Below are positions 21,852 to 33,462 of a DNA stretch of 64,000 nt, piece by piece. Within the stretch, counting starts at the first letter, position 1; every line of letters begins with the position of its first letter. Both the position numbers and the translations under genes were made by a program. Source of the DNA: Carallia brachiata (taxonomy: Eukaryota; Streptophyta; Magnoliopsida; Malpighiales; Rhizophoraceae); NCBI GenBank assembly GCA_021464245.1, contig JADCRB010000016.1, positions 4,333,250 through 4,397,249 of the forward strand, written 5' to 3'. The notes beneath the pieces are model-generated. The model saw nothing but the letters and a program-made list of their open reading frames with translations. It did no database searches and had not been told where the DNA came from.

Positions 21852-24800
21852 AAAATCTTGTGCTAAGAGTTAGCCTGTATGGACATTGGTGGGGGAAGAT
21901 GCTAGAGAACCTTTGCTATTGAGTCCTTTAGCTATTGAGAATGATGAGGGTTTTTCATACAGTGACTTAATCACCATGTGGCTTTAGTAAGGCATTTTGC
22001 TGTCTTTTTGTCATATTTTGAATAATTACATCTGTTTTCATCCTTATACTTTTTGTTTGGCCATCATAAAGAACCTTAGGCTGTGCTGACATTATAATCT
22101 CTTTTATTTCTCACGATCTCGAGCTGCCCGTTTTGCCACTACTAGATGTCCATTTGTAGCCTAAGGATTGGGGAGGATAATCTATATATATAGAACTTGG
22201 TTGTACTGACTGCTCGGTCCTTCCTTACTTGATCTCTTTCCCCCTTTCTCTTAAGTTTGGCTTCTCCTCAACTTTGACTATACTGATGCATAAAGAGTTG
22301 GCCTTATTAAAAAGGCGTTGAGATATCTTCACAGTAGGTTACCCTATATTAATTGATCATTGTGAGTGAATGCAATGGTTTGGTATTCATTGGCCCAATT
22401 GGGTTCCAACTTCACCATCCCACACCGTCAATTACCTTGGAATCTCTCCACGTGTTATGTGGGAGCTTCCCAGTTCTTGTGGATGCTTTGGCAGGCCATG
22501 GTAGGCAATCATTTGACGTGCACTACCTTGGTAGCTTCTCAGTTGTCCTATGAAGTTTGAAGCTAAAGCAGTTGGTAGTTTTGGACCATTCTCCTTTTGG
22601 ACAATTTCAACCAACTATCCTGTGTTAATGGGTTTTATAAGCTGTCCAAGATGGTGTTGATGGGTCCATTGGATGCCTTGATCATCCATCCAGCTCGAGT
22701 GAGTATTGTGGAGCTTGTTTGGGGATATATGTTGTCAGCTTCATCCTCTTGGCAAAGAGCTTTCTGGTAATTTCTGTAAGGGCTGCAATTTCGAGTAAGG
22801 CGGGGCCCTTTGGAGGGTTCTACTTCCTTCACAATCTTTTCGACTATAGGTCGTGCGCCATAGATGTTGCTGGCTATTGGCTTCCTTCAAGGCTTCACTA
22901 TCTTGATAGCTTTGGAGGATCATTTGAGAATGACTCTGTTTCCAGCCTGAGCCAATAGTCGGGCTCAATTTCTTGCAAACTCTAATGCAGCTTTGCAATA
23001 ATTATTTACTTCTAGACTACAACGTACTTTACTCTTCGTTTTCCTCAGTTTGTACTTGATGTAACTGTTTGTAATTTCTAAAATATCTTTTACCGTACTG
23101 ATTCTCGTAAATAAAAAAGAGTAGCCTAACTAGAATCTTATTTTGCTTAGTTCTCCAATTACTAACTTTATTATAGTAACACTAACTGCGTTCAATCAGA
23201 AAATTGGATGGTTGCTTCTGAGTGATATTTTACTTTCAAACACTTTTCTAATATGGGTATCTTGGGGTTTTCAACAAAATGAGCTTGAATTGTCCAATAG
23301 GAGTTGCTTGGATTATAGGTCCATTGGCAGTGCTTTGGATGTTTTTAGGATCTAATCTAGCTTGGATTGTAGTCTGTTGATGGTGCTAGGATGCCTTTAG
23401 GCATTATTCGAGTAGCAATTAGTTAGCGGTGTTTGGACACGTTTGGGTGTCAGCTCACTATGAGAAATGTCCCTTTAGCGGTCCTTCGATGATTTAAGGT
23501 GTTACCCCCGCAGTCTCTTTGTATAAACGAACTATCTTGACTTGCTTATTTAGTCCCGATTTTGGATGTAGCATTTCCCTTTTGTTTATGAGTTATTTAG
23601 CATAGTGAGCTATGTTTTACCTCTGCTCGGGACAAGTGTTGGCCGGAGGCTCTATTGTTACCCTAGGAAGACACTATCTTTCCTCTCATAGGGATTGTCA
23701 CTCCTGTGCTAAATCAATTGGGGACACGTGGCATGGTATGAAAGGGGGACAAGGCGACGCACGACTCTCACAGAGTTGTAACTATTATTTTGTCAAATAT
23801 ATGAATATCCAATTCAAATTTTGTGCCAAAAGTCTTCGTTCCTTCTTTCAACTGTCATTAATTCTAGCTGACGTGTCTTTTTCAGTTTTTAGGCTGGAGG
23901 TAAGCAATATATGTATATATATAGGAGTTTATGCTTGAGAATTGTCTTTGTCCTTTTTGGTAGGCCTTATACTCTTTTTCTAACTTGAGAAGATTTCTTA
24001 AAGGCTTTATGTTCTAGTGTTGTTTTTGCTCAGAATGTACTTGGAAGTGTAGATGCCTCTCCAGAAGAAAGTGTCTCCTTAACTTTGAGAGATTGGTAGA
24101 TGAATCCTCAAGGAAGGTTACCATCAATTAGAACTATTGCAGGGTAGGTTACCATCGATCCAAACTAGCGAGAATCTCAAGCGAGGGGCACCTAGTACTT
24201 CATTTCGCTTCCTTCATCCGCTTTTCCAAAAGGGAGTGCCAAGGGAGGGAAGGAAACTTTTGGCGCAGTTTTACAGTTACAACGAATTCTCATCGTAGCC
24301 ATCTTAGAACTTTGAAATTGGAGAACCTTGTGTTAGATTACTATATGTGTACTTCCCATGCTTTGTACAATTTATCAATTCTAAAATAAAAAATAAAATT
24401 TTGTAATAAGAATCCTACTTGTTGTGCTGTGTTCTTTTACGATTTTCTAAGTTCCTTATGGCATGTTGGTGTTGTTGCTCTCTATTTGTTTTATTTTTTG
24501 AATCATAACCTGTAGGTCTAGAACTCATATTCATTTCTTTGAATCGTAACCCGTATGGGCGGTTCCTCCCAGAGAGAACAGGTCCGAGTAAGGTCAACGA
24601 GTGTATTTAGTCAAGAGTTGAGCTCACATGGAGCTCACTATACGCTCCTAGGGGCTTAGCTCGGTTATTTCAAGATGAGTTTAAGAACTCATCTCGTATT
24701 CATTCCATGTTGCCCAACGATAGCGTAAGCTTCATCAAGGACTCATATTTATTGTTATCCTAGATGCATTCCTTTTAATCGACCCTGTGCATTAGGTAAA

Positions 24801-25559
24801 TAGCTTATTAGCCTAGTCTTTTTAGGCACTCTGTTGTCTGACCTATTGCAAAACTTATAGCTTTTTACCCAATCTAATGTGACTTGTGGCTAAAGTAGGT
24901 AAGTTAGCCATCTATCAGCTTGTTTAGAGCAGCTTGCAATTTGTTCGTCCACTCTGCGAGCTGTAAAAAATGCACTTAATGACTCATACTCTCTCACCTA
25001 GTTCAATCAATCAAACCAATGATCCAAGTAGACCAATGGGTAACCTTTCTGGCCCTAGTGTTTCGGAGGTGCCCAGTTCCTAAGGAGTGGCTATAGCCTC
25101 ACTTGCTGGAGACTGAAAGAACTTGCCTTACCTAACACGTTAAGTGTGATTATTTCTATGCAATGCACGAGCTTATTGGTTTGGCAGCTTTTGAGTTAGT
25201 AGATTGAGACTGTGTTTCAGGTTGCTTGTTGCTTTTGGGGACTAGCCCTCTTGGGATAGGTAGCATTCTAAGTTCCTCTACTCATTTGAGAGAAAGAGAT
25301 CATGATCTGAGTTGTGTGTAAGTGGTAATATTTCTTTGAGCTTACAAGATTGCTTACAAGTATTGTAAGATAGTCATTACAATGTATGCAGGGGATGTTT
25401 GTTGGTTCCTGAGCCATGTGGCAACATTCCAACATGTTTGTGACTTACCCTTAGGCGTAGTGCAAAGACTTAGTCAGCTTGGAATCGAATTTTCTGAGAC
25501 TAGCTGAGTTCCAAGCTCTTAGAATAGGGTTCCATCAAGCTGCTCGAGTCTTTAGCTGT
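21852..25559. other. Tat 3' non-coding region downstream of integrase
   Basis: About 3.7 kb of balanced-composition DNA with many short open frames on both strands and no protein resemblance. In minus-strand terms it lies just downstream of integrase, where Tat/Ogre elements carry long non-coding sequence. Confidence 0.45.
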
Positions 25560-26580
25560 AGGGATAATCTCTTCTTTGACTTTGCAGTACAATCGTTACT
25601 CTTATTGGGTCCCCAGCAATTGAGGACAAGGTCTCCAACAGTTAAGAGGCGTGGTCTCAATTTCTTGTCATGGTATTGAGCCATTTTTCTATGATATGTT
25701 TCCACCTAAATGTTCCCTTTTTTCTTCAATTATGTCGAGCTCATCCCTTTGTAGATTTTCGTTGTCCACTTCTTCAAAGTGACGGTTATGCCAACTTGGT
25801 TCTCCAATTTATACTAGAATAGTGGCCTCAGCTCTGAAGGCCAAGGAGAAGGCGGTTTCAATTGTTTCTTTGTTAGGGTAGTTCGACATGCCTAGAGGAC
25901 TTTGGGTAATTAGTCTGCCCATTTTTCCTTTCTTTATCTTGAGTGCTTTTGAGCTATGGATGTTGTTTTTGTCAGTAACCTCCACTTATTCGTTGATTTA
26001 TAGATGCCTGACAGCTGCAAATTTGAGAGTGATTTTTTGGTCCTTGCAAAATTTCCGAAAGCATTCACTGTCAAACTATTTTTTGTTGACAATGGTGAGT
26101 GTCTTGGGGACACCGAATTAGCAAACGATTTGCTTTCAGATAAAGGCTTGAATCTGAACGACAGTAATGGAGGTGAAAGCTTCCACTTCTATCCACTTTG
26201 TGAAGTAGTCCACGGACACTGTTGCGTATTTTCTATCTCTTGAGGTGAGAGGGAATGGGTCGATGATGTCGAGGTCTTGTTGAGCAAATTGTAATGGAAC
26301 ATGCATTACTGTGAGTTTGGTGGCTGGGATGTTTTTGCATCTCTGACAGTTGTTGCACCATATGACGAACTGTTCTGCATCATTGACTATGGTGGACCAA
26401 TAGTATGCCTGGTTGTGAATTTTCTTCTGTAGAATTTGGGCCTCATTATGGTTTTCGCAAACTCCATAAATTTCATGCATTACATAGGAAGTGTCCCCTA
26501 TGGCGAGGCATTTCAACAGTGGTTGACATAATGAACACTTATATAGTTGGTCATCAACGACAACGTAGTGAACCACTCTA
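25560..26580 (-). pseudogene. Tat integrase remnant
   Basis: Minus-strand reading gives an N-terminal zinc-binding region with both H and C pairs present ('MHEIYGVCENH', then 'WCNNCQRCKN'). The core start follows, 'DLDIIDPFPLTSRDRKYATV', then 'SVDYFTKWIEVEAF'. Further left and in other frames are 'NENLQRDELDIIEEKRE' and 'KKLRPRLLTVGDLVL', the C-terminal part typical of Tat integrases. The best open piece is 146 codons (26136-26576). The enzyme would join cDNA to the host chromosome. Later stops and frameshifts make it non-functional. It follows the RNase H remnant, giving the gypsy order RT-RH-INT. Confidence 0.88.
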
Positions 26581-26779
26581 TATTGAATTTTCTTAACCTG
26601 TACCTTATCATAGGGGAACTTTCAACGTTGCAAGTATACTGGGATGGGATACATCCATGAAGGTTCTTGGCTAACCAGCATTACTTCTGTCAAGATTGCT
26701 CTGTAGCCAGGTTGACTAAGCATCTTAAAGAAGACCTTTTAGGCTTAGCCTAGGTTAAAAGACATTGTGCGCCTTGGAT

Positions 26780-27245
26780 AAGGCATTCGCATGAGAGAAC
26801 ACAATTATTGGAAACTGTTGCTCCAGCTTGCTCAACGACTAAGATAAGTGATTAAACTTTGAAAAGGCATTTGGCTATGGATTTCTCCCTGGCCTCGAAC
26901 ACTCCTTTCACTTGTCCCACGATGAGTTGAGTCATTGTATATTTGCCATTGATTGATCTTGAGGGCTCCGGTGATCTCCATTCCTGTTATTATGCAGGGA
27001 ATTGAAATTGCACAGTATACTCAATTGTGATTTTGCCTGGTCGTGCAAAGACTAATTTGGGTTCACTTCGATCCTTGTTGGATAACCCATCACTGTGCAA
27101 CATCCAGAATTCTGGCAGAGCTGACTTGTTTTTGCATTAGCATTTCTCTTCTCGAATCTAGAGCACTTGTTGATGAAGTCAACCAAATCTTGGGATTTCA
27201 TTGTTATCTAAGGTTGGAAAAAGATATCGAATTCATCTAGCTCGA
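26780..27245 (-). pseudogene. Tat RNase H remnant
   Basis: The minus strand contains 'DEFDIFFQPRITMKSQDLVD' (the Tat 'Y.PR.AIKGQALADF' block). It then shows heavily broken pieces ending in 'KFNHLS', 'QFPIIVFSHANALSKAH', which corresponds to the 'ENVQADALSRLA' end of the domain. Many stops interrupt it. It is recognised mainly by position between RT and integrase and by the order of weak motifs. Confidence 0.6.
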
Positions 27246-27479
27246 TGGACCACTATAGTAGTCTTCCCACACTTCAAGTCTATGTAGGACCAGTCTAAAG
27301 GGTTGGTTCGTGAGAATAATGATCCTGTGGGCTTGGAAGTAGGCTCACAACTTTTGAGCTGTAGTGGCCATCTCGAAAGCTAGATCGTCGAAATTTGGGT
27401 AGCAAAGTTTAGCGCCTTGTAGTACCTTGCTGACATAGTACACGAGCTTTTGTACCTTATCAACCTTTCAGATGAGGAT

Positions 27480-28435
27480 AGAGCTGACCACATGCTAATT
27501 TGCTACTAAGTATAGGTAGAAATTCTCTTTTGGAACTAGCTTGCTGAGCAATGAGAATGATGACAGATATTGCTTAAGCTATTGGAAAGCGTATTCACAC
27601 TCCTCTGCCTACTCGAATTCGGGTGTTTGTTTAACTAGTCAGAAGAATGTTAGCTACTTGTTATAAGATTTAGTTATGAACCTGCTGCGACATGCGATCA
27701 TCCCCATCAATATTTGGACATCTTTAACACAAGGTAGAGATTAGAGGCGTTGGATAGCCTCAATCTTTTCTAAGTTAGCCTCAATGCCTCTGTTGAACAC
27801 AAAGAAACCCAAAATTTTTTCAGAATGAACTCCAAAGGCACACTTTGATGGGTTGAACTTCATATCATAGTGATCAAGGGTAGCAAATGTTTCCTCGAGG
27901 TCATGGACATGGTCGGTAGAGTTTTTTCTATTCACTAACATGCTGTCCATGTAGACCTCTATGTTTTGCCCTATCTGAGACCAAAATATGTCGTTGATGA
28001 GTCTTTAGTACATCGCTCCTACATTCATGAGACCAAAAGGCATGAGATTATAATAGTATTTACCTCATTCGGTGATGAAGGAAGTCTTCTCTTGGTCCTA
28101 ACTATACAGGGATATTTGGTTGTACCTTAAGAATGTGTCTATGAACATCAAAAGTTCGTACCTAGAGGTCCCATCTATGAGAATGTGGGGAAGTGGGTAA
28201 CTGTCTTTTCAATAGGTTTTGTTGAGGTCGTGAAGTCCACACACATCCACCATTTGCCATTGTGTTCCTTAACCATAACAACGTTTGCTAGCCAGTCAGG
28301 ATACATGACCTTGACCTTGCAGATGAATCTGACCTTTATGAGCTTGTCCACTTTTTCCTGAATAGTTTTAAGCCTATCTACCGACGTGTTACACTTCTTC
28401 TCCTTTATCAAGGTAAGTGTTTTTTTTACCTCCAT
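27480..28435 (-). pseudogene. Tat reverse transcriptase remnant, catalytic site lost
   Basis: The minus strand gives the ordered gypsy RT motifs: 'PDWLANVVMVKEHNGKWWMC', 'VDFT', 'QEKTSFITE', 'YYYNLMPFGLMNVGAMY', then 'NIEVYMDSMLV' and 'HYDMKFNPSKCAFGV', 'KILGFFVFNRGIEANLEKIE'. The catalytic Y-V-D-D box is changed to Y-M-D-S (about 27935-27946), so the second metal-binding aspartate is gone. The 'KWR.C.DFT.LNKACPKD' region is scrambled after 'CVDFT'. Longest open pieces are 86 and 69 codons. Sense and order agree with protease upstream and RNase H downstream. Inactive. Confidence 0.92.
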
Positions 28436-28739
28436 CTAGTGCACTATGACTTTCAGACAATTTCCAGGCATGTCAGCTGGTACTCATGCGAAGACTTCTG
28501 AATGTGACTAAAGGAAGTGCACGATGTCGTCTCTTACTTTCCTTTCCAATCTTTCCCCAATTTGCACTATCCTAGAGGAGTCATATGACCTCAAAGGAAC
28601 CGAGACGAGTCCTTCAGCTGGTCTTCTCGCACATCAAGGCGACCATTGAGATAGCCACATCGACTATGGTTTGTTTCTCCTAGCTCTTGATCCATGCGAC
28701 ACAGACTTCTTAAGCTTATTTCTGGGATCCATTAACTTC

Positions 28740-29090
28740 TCATATTCCCTAATAGGGAAGAAATTTCATTTTCAAGTGCTTAATGGAAACCACAGCATTG
28801 AGAGCTAGTAGCTCTGGTGTCCCAATAACATGTTGTATAAAAAGGGGAGATCGACCACGGTGGGCTAGAGCTGGGCCAAGCTTGCGGTGGGAGCTAGCCC
28901 AATCACTACTAGGAGCTCGATATATCCTTAAGGGTATACTGCTTCTCCTGTGAATCCATAGAGTGGGAAGTTGACTGCTCAAAGACCTTCAGTTTGAAAC
29001 TTCATTTGGTCGTAGGCCTTTGAATAAAGGATGTCGGTCGAACTACATGTATCCACCATGACTCTTTTGTCATTGAAGCACCCTACCTTC
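28740..29090 (-). pseudogene. Tat aspartic protease remnant
   Basis: The minus strand reads 'KRVMVDTCSSTDILYSKAYD' followed by 'FPLYGFTGEAVYP', 'GYIELLV' and 'LKMKFLP', the usual Tat protease landmarks. The active-site D-T-G is D-T-C here (about 29045-29053), replacing the glycine, and stops occur after 'EGL' and 'AVYP'. It would have cut the polyprotein. It cannot work as read. Confidence 0.75.
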
Positions 29091-29429
29091 AGTGTTATGA
29101 CGATTGGATCGTCATGGGGGTATTCAACATCTCACAAGTCGCAATCAACGAATATGACTAGATAGTCATCAACGTCTTCCTCATGCCTCTTTCCCTGGAT
29201 GTTGAGTACCCGTTGTGTGGAAGAAGTTGTCTGAGATCCGTTGGAACAGCTCGAGGGTCCACCCAAGATGACATGTATAGTTCTGGTGCCTGAGGCACTC
29301 ATTCCTGATTCTAACACTTGTGCTAGGAAAGGTCATTAGACTTACCCCAGTCACTGTCTAAGTCCTTCATTTGGGTGTTTTGTCAAGCCAATGGCTGTTG
29401 TGGGGGTTTTGGATGAACTCCCTCAGGTA

Positions 29430-30310
29430 GCTTATCTAACCAACCTTTTTGCCTTGTTGCGGAGGCTTATGCACTTGTCGGTGTCATGGCTATGGTCACA
29501 ATGGAATTGATAATATAAGTTTATGTCTCTCTTGTCCAGTTTGCCTTTCATCTTTAGAGGAGAAACAATGACGTTTTTGTCATGAACTTCGAATAGCATT
29601 GGGGAAAGAGGAGAGGTTAGGGTAGTATAGTTTTCGTAACTTGTTTCCTTTAGGCTCGCTTCCCTCAAGGTTAGATGTCTCTTAAAGGGAGGCAAGTTTT
29701 TGGAGAGAACATCTCTTTTATTCCCTCTATGTTTCTTAAAGCACTTATGGGTCTCTTGTGTCGAACGCTCTTGGGTTACCTAGGAATCTGCGAGCTCATC
29801 TCGGGCTCAGTTGACCTCCTTAGCATTGATGAAGCATTCTGCTTTGCCCATGAGCTCGTCAACGTTCTTAGGTGGGTTATTAACTAGAGACCACGTAAAG
29901 CCCAACTGTTGTAGGCTTCCCATGAAGATGGTCACCGCTGTTTCAGAAGTTAGGTCCTCTATGTCCAGAATGGCTATGTTAAACTTGGCAACATACTCGC
30001 TTAGGGATTCTCCCACCTTTGTCAGAAAGGCATCAAGGAGGTGGAATTTTTCTTCCTCCACTTGTTGGTGGTGAACTTGTTAATGAATTATTTACCTAGT
30101 TACTTCAAGCTTTTGATATAGTAAGCAAGAAGAGAAGAATACCGTCTTTGAGCAGGTCCTTTGAGAGTTGTTAAAAAGGCTTTGCATATCATAACATCTA
30201 ATGTTGCTTGCAAAGACATGGGTATCCTAAAATGGCTTCAATGTTCAACTTGGTCTTGCTTCCCTTCATAGAGTTTCAGTGGGGAAAGTTTGAACTTCTC
30301 TTGCGTTGAT
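29430..30310 (-). pseudogene. Tat gag remnant
   Basis: Minus-strand pieces in order: 'YEGKQDQVEH' and 'CKAFLTTLKGPAQRRYSSL' (about 30200-30310), the core of the retrotransposon gag domain. Next is 'EEEKFHLLDAFLTKVGESLS' with 'EYVAKFNIAILDIEDL' (29807-30061). Last is the zinc-binding tail 'YYQFHCDHSHDTDKCISL' (about 29440-29500), the C-x-F-H-x-D-H-x-H motif characteristic of Tat gag. Frames change several times. Gag would assemble the particle. It is followed on the same strand by the protease remnant. Confidence 0.88.
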
Positions 30311-31170
30311 CCCTTTATATCTTTTTATAAATAGGTAATTCTAGACTCTAGTGGAGCCCCTTTTGTGGAGTTTGTTTGGACCCTTGAAGAGCTATAATTT
30401 GGGCTTACATGTCTTCTATCTATTGTGAGACTGTCGTTTTACTGTTGTCAGACTTCATTTCCACTCGAACCTAAAACGGAAGAGCCTTCCAGAGTACGTC
30501 ACCGATGTTGAGGATCGTAAAAAGGATCAAATGAGGAGTCATCCTCTTACGTTGGTTGAGCTATATGCAGTTCCCTTTCTTGGCATCGTGAAAGGTAGTT
30601 GTTATACCTTTGTTAGGGCGAATAGGTTCACCTCCTATCCTTTCTTTCCTAAGCAATCATTGTTGCACAAGGGTGTCATCTTCTGGTTGTAGCATAAGGT
30701 CATTGCATCTCCCTCCTTTAGCAACAATGTTTTCTTGTCCGCGTGGTGTTCTACATCAACTATGGAGCCTAATTTCCAAGTACTGGAGTCATTTGGGATG
30801 CAATGAATGCATTTAAAGTTGCATGTGTGGCATCCATGCGACTCTCCAAGTTGGCAAATCTCTCTACCGAGGCAGCCTATAAGCTATAACTCGTCGACAC
30901 TCCATCCGGCTATGCCTTCGCATGTAAGTGGCAAAATATAGGGCAAAAGAGAAAAACTAACTTTCTTGGCCCTGGTTACCAAGCGGTGAGTTAACCATGA
31001 AAGCACGCTGCTGATTTGGTAAAGACAAGAAGAATGACAACGTCACTAGGTCCATCAGCGGGTTAACGAAGCTTTTGAGAGGTGTTTTCAATCAAGGGAC
31101 AACTTATGGAAGAAACAGAAATGTAGTAGAGATACACAGCTTCCTATTTCCCACAAATGACAACAATTGA
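30311..31170 (-). other. Tat 5' leader and start of gag
   Basis: The region between the 5' LTR and the recognisable gag core. Just inside the LTR the minus strand reads TTGTCATTTGTGGGAAATAG, resembling the conserved primer-binding and leader start of Tat elements with several changes. No separate gene is seen. Confidence 0.5.
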
Positions 31171-31809
31171 TGGTTGTCCTTGCCATGGGCTCAACTACTA
31201 TGGGGCTTTGTTTACAGACATACAAAATAGTAAGGCGTGGGCCGTGGGGTTGCCTCAGCGTAAGCACTCCACTATTTATGTCAATAAGAAGTCAAGAAGG
31301 ACAAAAAGACCTAGTGAGCTCCTCACAAGTGGCCTACAGTGATAAGGATTGGAGGTGGGTGCCTCGTCATTGTGTGTGGAGGTACTTACGAGGGTTTGTG
31401 TGTTTTTGAGGTAGTTGGAGTTAGAGAGGTTGTCTGTAAGGAGTTGAGAGTCTGATGGAGTCCTCATGTCTACAGGGTCACCGATCAGGATTCAGAAAGA
31501 TTGGGTCCTTTATTTAGGTGTGTGTCTCTGGCTTATGTATTGGCCTATGGAGTAACAGTAGTCTGATGTTTGAAAAGACCATAACTCCATGCATGATGGA
31601 TATGACAGGTGTCTATCAGTGGGTACTTCGGGGCTACAGGAGCTCGGGTCTATACCATGCGCTGCCTAGCGAACTCTATTAGTGAGCTCTATATGAGCTA
31701 TCGAGAAGCCCTGCTCGCCCTGCCTTTGGATCCCTTGGGGCTGCTTGGTGAGCTTTGTGCGAGCTGTGGCTCATGTGCATTGTTTTAAGCTCATGTTGGA
31801 TGATATTCA
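31171..31809 (-). repeat. 5' LTR of the Tat element
   Basis: Direct-repeat partner of 6684-7325, starting TGGTTGTCC and ending GATATTCA on the plus strand. Shared landmarks include GTAAGCACT/ATAAACACT, GAGAGGTTG, GGAGTTGAGAGTCTG and TTGGCCT(A/G)TGGAGT. It differs by many substitutions and a few small indels, pointing to an old insertion. Confidence 0.88.
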
Positions 31810-31936
31810 TTAATTACCATTATTTGTATTTATGTCAGAAGAAGGAGAATACAAAAAAGCTTAGATATTTAACTATCAAAAACTTGTTTCAATGTTGTAT
31901 GTAGTAATATATGTTTCTTCCTTTCTCAGACATAAT
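31810..31936. other. Short spacer between Tat element and Copia-B
   Basis: 127 bases of A+T-rich sequence ending in ATAAT (31932-31936), the left target duplication of Copia-B. It is the only apparent host sequence between the two large elements. Confidence 0.6.
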
Positions 31937-33407
31937 TGTCAGAAAATTCACACCCCATGCATATATTGAGAAATTGTTATAAGTGTGAATTCATGTTTTG
32001 ATGATGAGCTATAAACCAATCGCTATGAACCAATCTAACAAAAGTACAAGAGAATTTCATTTGTATGTTCTTCAAGTATACAATTTAGGTTCAATAAGTC
32101 CAAAAAGGTCTACATATGCCATCTCACACGTGTAAGGAAGAGAAAGATCAAATTGGCCTTATTAAGCTACTATCTTAGAAAGAGAGCACAAGAGCAAATT
32201 TGTTTGGGCAAATTCCAAGTATCAAACTCACTCAATTGAGAAATATTTTGGGCCTAAACTATATACAATTTTGCAAGACTATAAGTCTAGTTTCAAACGA
32301 GATTGGTCATGCAATTTTTGGAGCCCTAGAGAAAAACTTATGAATTTTATACTAAGAGGGTGCAAACTGTCAGGAACCTTCAGTGCACATAGAGTAAATT
32401 GCAATGGCTGCCTAGAATAGCACACAACGAATTTGAATGTACAATTTTGTGTGTAGATTCCTTATTCTATCTACTAATTAATACAAAAAGAATCACAAAA
32501 AAATTCAAAGCCTTCTGCAAGATATTAACGTTCTACTAAAAATGTGCAGACTGTCTAATAGAACTTTAATATCTGTATTCTAACATTTATTTGACTATAC
32601 GATACTCATTCAAAAATAGTCAAATTTTGTGGTTAAAGATCTCTAACAGTCTACTAAATAAAGAAAAAAGAAATCGCAATTTTTCAAGCTATCTGCATTG
32701 AGTTATAGCCATTTTACCAAAAGGTGTCAGACAAGAGAATCAATGCAAAGCTGTCAAGAGGAAAACAACAATGCACGCATGTGCAACCCATGGCAACGGC
32801 TCTAACAAGTTGCTAACCTATCTTGCAGCTACTTAAACATCACTTGAAGGTGTTTTTACTTATGTGAGAAGTGAAGAAAGTTATATTCAAGCATTGTATA
32901 ATCTCTCCCAAGGCAAAAGGCTTTCTTTGCTCTAAGTGCTTCCATTCTAAAACTAGCATTCAAGCTAGTAAATTTCATTTGTATTGTAATACATTGTGAG
33001 AATAGGTGAGAGCTCCCAAGTGAGACTTGTGAGGATCATGTTATAAGGAGTTAGGGTTGAACTCCAAGAAGGAAAACCCAAGAGAAAAAGGGAAATTGGT
33101 GTTGGCAAGTGGGACTTGTCCAATAACCGATTGGAAGGCAGGTGCAAAGGTGTTTGCAGAGTCTTGCTGTAAACTGTACGGTGGTAATCGGTGTGCCCAA
33201 AGGCACCCCTACAGTTGAACTCTTTAGAATCTCCACGAGAGGGATTGTTGAGAAGACCAAGGACGTAGCCATTTGGTGAACCTTGTAAAATTCAGTATTG
33301 TATCTCTTTCAATCTCTTGTTTACATTCATTTGCAAAAATTTTATTTGAGGATTTCATTTGTGAAGCCTATTCACCCCACCTTTAGGCTTCATCGAAGGA
33401 ACCAACA
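31937..33407 (+). repeat. 5' LTR of Copia-B
   Basis: It begins TGTCAGAAAATTCACACC and ends GAACCAACA; about 1471 bp. It is closely similar to 38866-40296 and 41351-42813. Compared with the 3' LTR it has a small tandem duplication near 32010-32036 (CTATAAACCAATC/CTATGAACCAATC) and scattered substitutions. Confidence 0.93.
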
Positions 33408-33409
33408 TT

Positions 33410-33421
33410 TGGCATTAGAGC
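33410..33421 (+). promoter_or_regulatory. Copia-B primer-binding site
   Basis: TGGCATTAGAGC lies two bases after the 5' LTR and differs at two positions from TGGTATCAGAGC, the site complementary to the 3' end of initiator tRNA-Met used by most plant copia elements. Confidence 0.85.
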
Positions 33422-33462
33422 CTAACCTCACTTGTAAGGTTTAACATCCTTAAGGGATTCCC

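Larger units (their letters stand above)
6684..31809 (-). mobile_element. Tat-type Ty3/gypsy retrotransposon, 25 kb, nested
   Basis: Two direct repeats (6684-7325 and 31171-31809) bound the element as LTRs. Minus-strand gag, protease, RT, RNase H and integrase follow in gypsy order from about 30310 down to 25560. A G-rich polypurine tract abuts the left LTR on the minus strand, and the leader after the right LTR shows 'TTTGTGGGAAATAGGAAGC', resembling the Tat leader. The long non-coding distance between integrase and the 3' LTR and the antisense reading frames in it are known Tat/Ogre habits. Later insertions inside it are an Athila-like fragment (8587-14092) and a minus LTR (about 20.5-21.85 kb). 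I found no clear 5-bp target duplication: the flanks are AGTAA on the left and TTAAT on the right. Old and inactive. Confidence 0.85.

Noticed and set aside
22353..22998. Cluster of overlapping 60-85 codon frames on both strands
   Set aside because: Overlapping frames on both strands with no motif are expected in balanced-composition non-coding DNA of the Tat 3' region.
32965..33272. Minus-strand open frame ('MATSLVFSTIPLVEI..') that recurs in all three Copia-B family LTRs
   Set aside because: The frames break at different places in the three copies and follow simply from LTR similarity. There is no independent sign of coding.
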